From NCBI RefSeq assembly GCF_021442385.1, contig NZ_MUZA01000035.1:1-60543 (forward strand): 60,543 nucleotides of DNA, written 5' to 3'. This DNA comes from Micromonospora sp. MH99 (GTDB lineage: Bacteria; Actinomycetota; Actinomycetes; Mycobacteriales; Micromonosporaceae). Each line of letters opens with the position of its first letter. Position 1 is the first letter of the stretch. Under the pieces are notes generated by a model. It was not told the DNA's origin and made no database searches. It was given only the letters and a program-made list of their open reading frames with translations. Both the position numbers and the translations under genes were made by a program. Below, piece by piece: positions 59,840-60,543 of this stretch.

Positions 59840-60543
59840 TCAACTGCCGACGGTGTACTCGCCGGCGTGGGGAACGGTGACGGTGCTCCAGTCCCCGTCG
59901 GCGGTGACGGTTGCGCCGCCGGAGGCGACCAGCCACCGGCTGTGCCGGACCCGGACGGCCACCGGGCCGGCGGTCGGGGCCCGGAAGGTCAGCGCCGCGC
60001 CGTCGGCGCGGACCAGTTCGGCGGGCGCGGCGACCAGCGGCGTCGGGTCGGCCACCGCCCAGACCCGCCAGTGCGCGCCGGACCAGACCGGCGTCAGGTA
60101 CGGCAGGCCGCTCTCGACCAGTTCCGCCTCGGCCCGTCCCACCCAGGACAGCGGGGCGTCCGGCACCGCCACGTACTGCACGGCGTTCTCCGCCAGCCAC
60201 GCCCGGTAGCTCTCCCGGGTCAGCGGCACGCCGGTGCCCGCCGCGCCGGGCACTGTGGTGAAGAACAGCGGGTTGCGGTCGATGTCGGCCTGCCGCAGCC
60301 AGCCGCGGGCCAGTGGCGCCTCACCGAGGCGGGCCGCCTCCCAGTAGTTGCGCGTCGGCGGCACCTCCACCCGGCCGGTCAGCCGCTGCCCGGCCAGGAA
60401 CGCCCGCAGCGGCGCGTGGTAGCCGGGCGCGCTGGTCGGGTCGCCGATGCCGCGCAGGTCGGCGGGGACCACCGGCGGCTGCCACCCGCAGACGGCCACC
60501 AGCAGCGCGGTCAGGCCCACACCGCCCAGCAGGCGGGCCCGCC
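59840..60543 (-). CDS. C-terminal part of a membrane glycosyltransferase-like protein, 5' end outside window
   Basis: The frame is open through the right edge of the window, so only about 234 C-terminal residues are seen. It begins with a hydrophobic helix (LLGGVGLTALLVAVCGW), followed by an extracytoplasmic domain (GRVEVPPTRNYWEAARLG; AENAVQYVAVPDAPLSWVGRAEAELVESGLPYLTPVWSGAHWRVWAV) and a beta-rich tail. This resembles the outer domain of polytopic actinobacterial membrane proteins of the glycosyltransferase kind. Exact family not certain. Confidence 0.7.
   Translation of the reverse strand, partial: RARLLGGVGLTALLVAVCGWQPPVVPADLRGIGDPTSAPGYHAPLRAFLAGQRLTGRVEVPPTRNYWEAARLGEAPLARGWLRQADIDRNPLFFTTVPGAAGTGVPLTRESYRAWLAENAVQYVAVPDAPLSWVGRAEAELVESGLPYLTPVWSGAHWRVWAVADPTPLVAAPAELVRADGAALTFRAPTAGPVAVRVRHSRWLVASGGATVTADGDWSTVTVPHAGEYTVGS

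Overview
This window looks like a chromosomal segment of a high-GC actinomycete, most likely Micromonospora or a close relative. The evidence is the codon use, the many GTG and leaderless starts, the family content (DUF5753/DUF397 pairs, an F420 reductase, a fused RNase H/phosphatase, GlnA2/GlnE) and the gene order. Several genes match a block conserved around glnA2-glnE in Mycobacterium tuberculosis: Nif3-like, zinc-ribbon, RNase H/CobC, panB, glnA2 and glnE. No tRNA, rRNA, CRISPR array or complete insertion sequence was found. The one structural RNA seen is RNase P RNA (rnpB).

Layout. 1-3.5 kb: a 5'-truncated SNF2 helicase coupled to a SWIM zinc-finger protein. 3.5-10.2 kb: a compact operon of DUF1800, DUF1501 (Tat-type signal), a ferric-reductase-like membrane flavocytochrome, an exported FMN-binding protein and ApbE. 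It reads as an electron-transfer route from cytosolic NAD(P)H to a flavinylated extracytoplasmic protein. 10.6-13.4 kb: a PrimPol-like protein divergent from a TPR-type XRE regulator and a flavoprotein. 13.4-16.2 kb: Nif3-like, zinc-ribbon, RNase H/phosphatase. 16.4-18.3 kb: DUF3311 plus an MctP-like symporter behind a Crp-like site. 18.4-22.8 kb: TetR with a frameshifted NmrA gene, MarR with an MFS pump, and a TauE/SafE exporter. 22.9-23.3 kb: rnpB.

23.5-30.6 kb is the accessory part. It holds a large KAP P-loop NTPase with visibly lower GC and two TTA codons, a decayed glyoxalase gene, a DUF5753/DUF397 pair, two small proteins behind a leader that can hide its ribosome binding site, and a MerR operon. 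30.7-34.6 kb: a secreted GH31 enzyme carrying two CBM-like modules, and an expansin. 35-46.7 kb: single metabolic, regulatory and stress genes (epoxide hydrolase, thioredoxin-like, transglutaminase-like, GNAT, GrpB, AraC/GyrI, NUDIX, a histone-H1-like basic protein, RNB nuclease, F420 reductase, DUF222-HNH nuclease). 46.8-60.5 kb: panB, nadE, glnA2-type glutamine synthetase with a GlnR-type box, DUF350, WYL regulator with VOC protein, a virginiamycin B lyase homologue, an LD-carboxypeptidase, and a glutamine amidotransferase coupled to glnE.

The broadest unexplained pattern is a set of long imperfect inverted repeats with GATC near the arm ends. Five of the six lie between convergent genes. 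The most interesting gene system is the DUF1800/DUF1501 pair built into a flavin-based electron-transfer operon.
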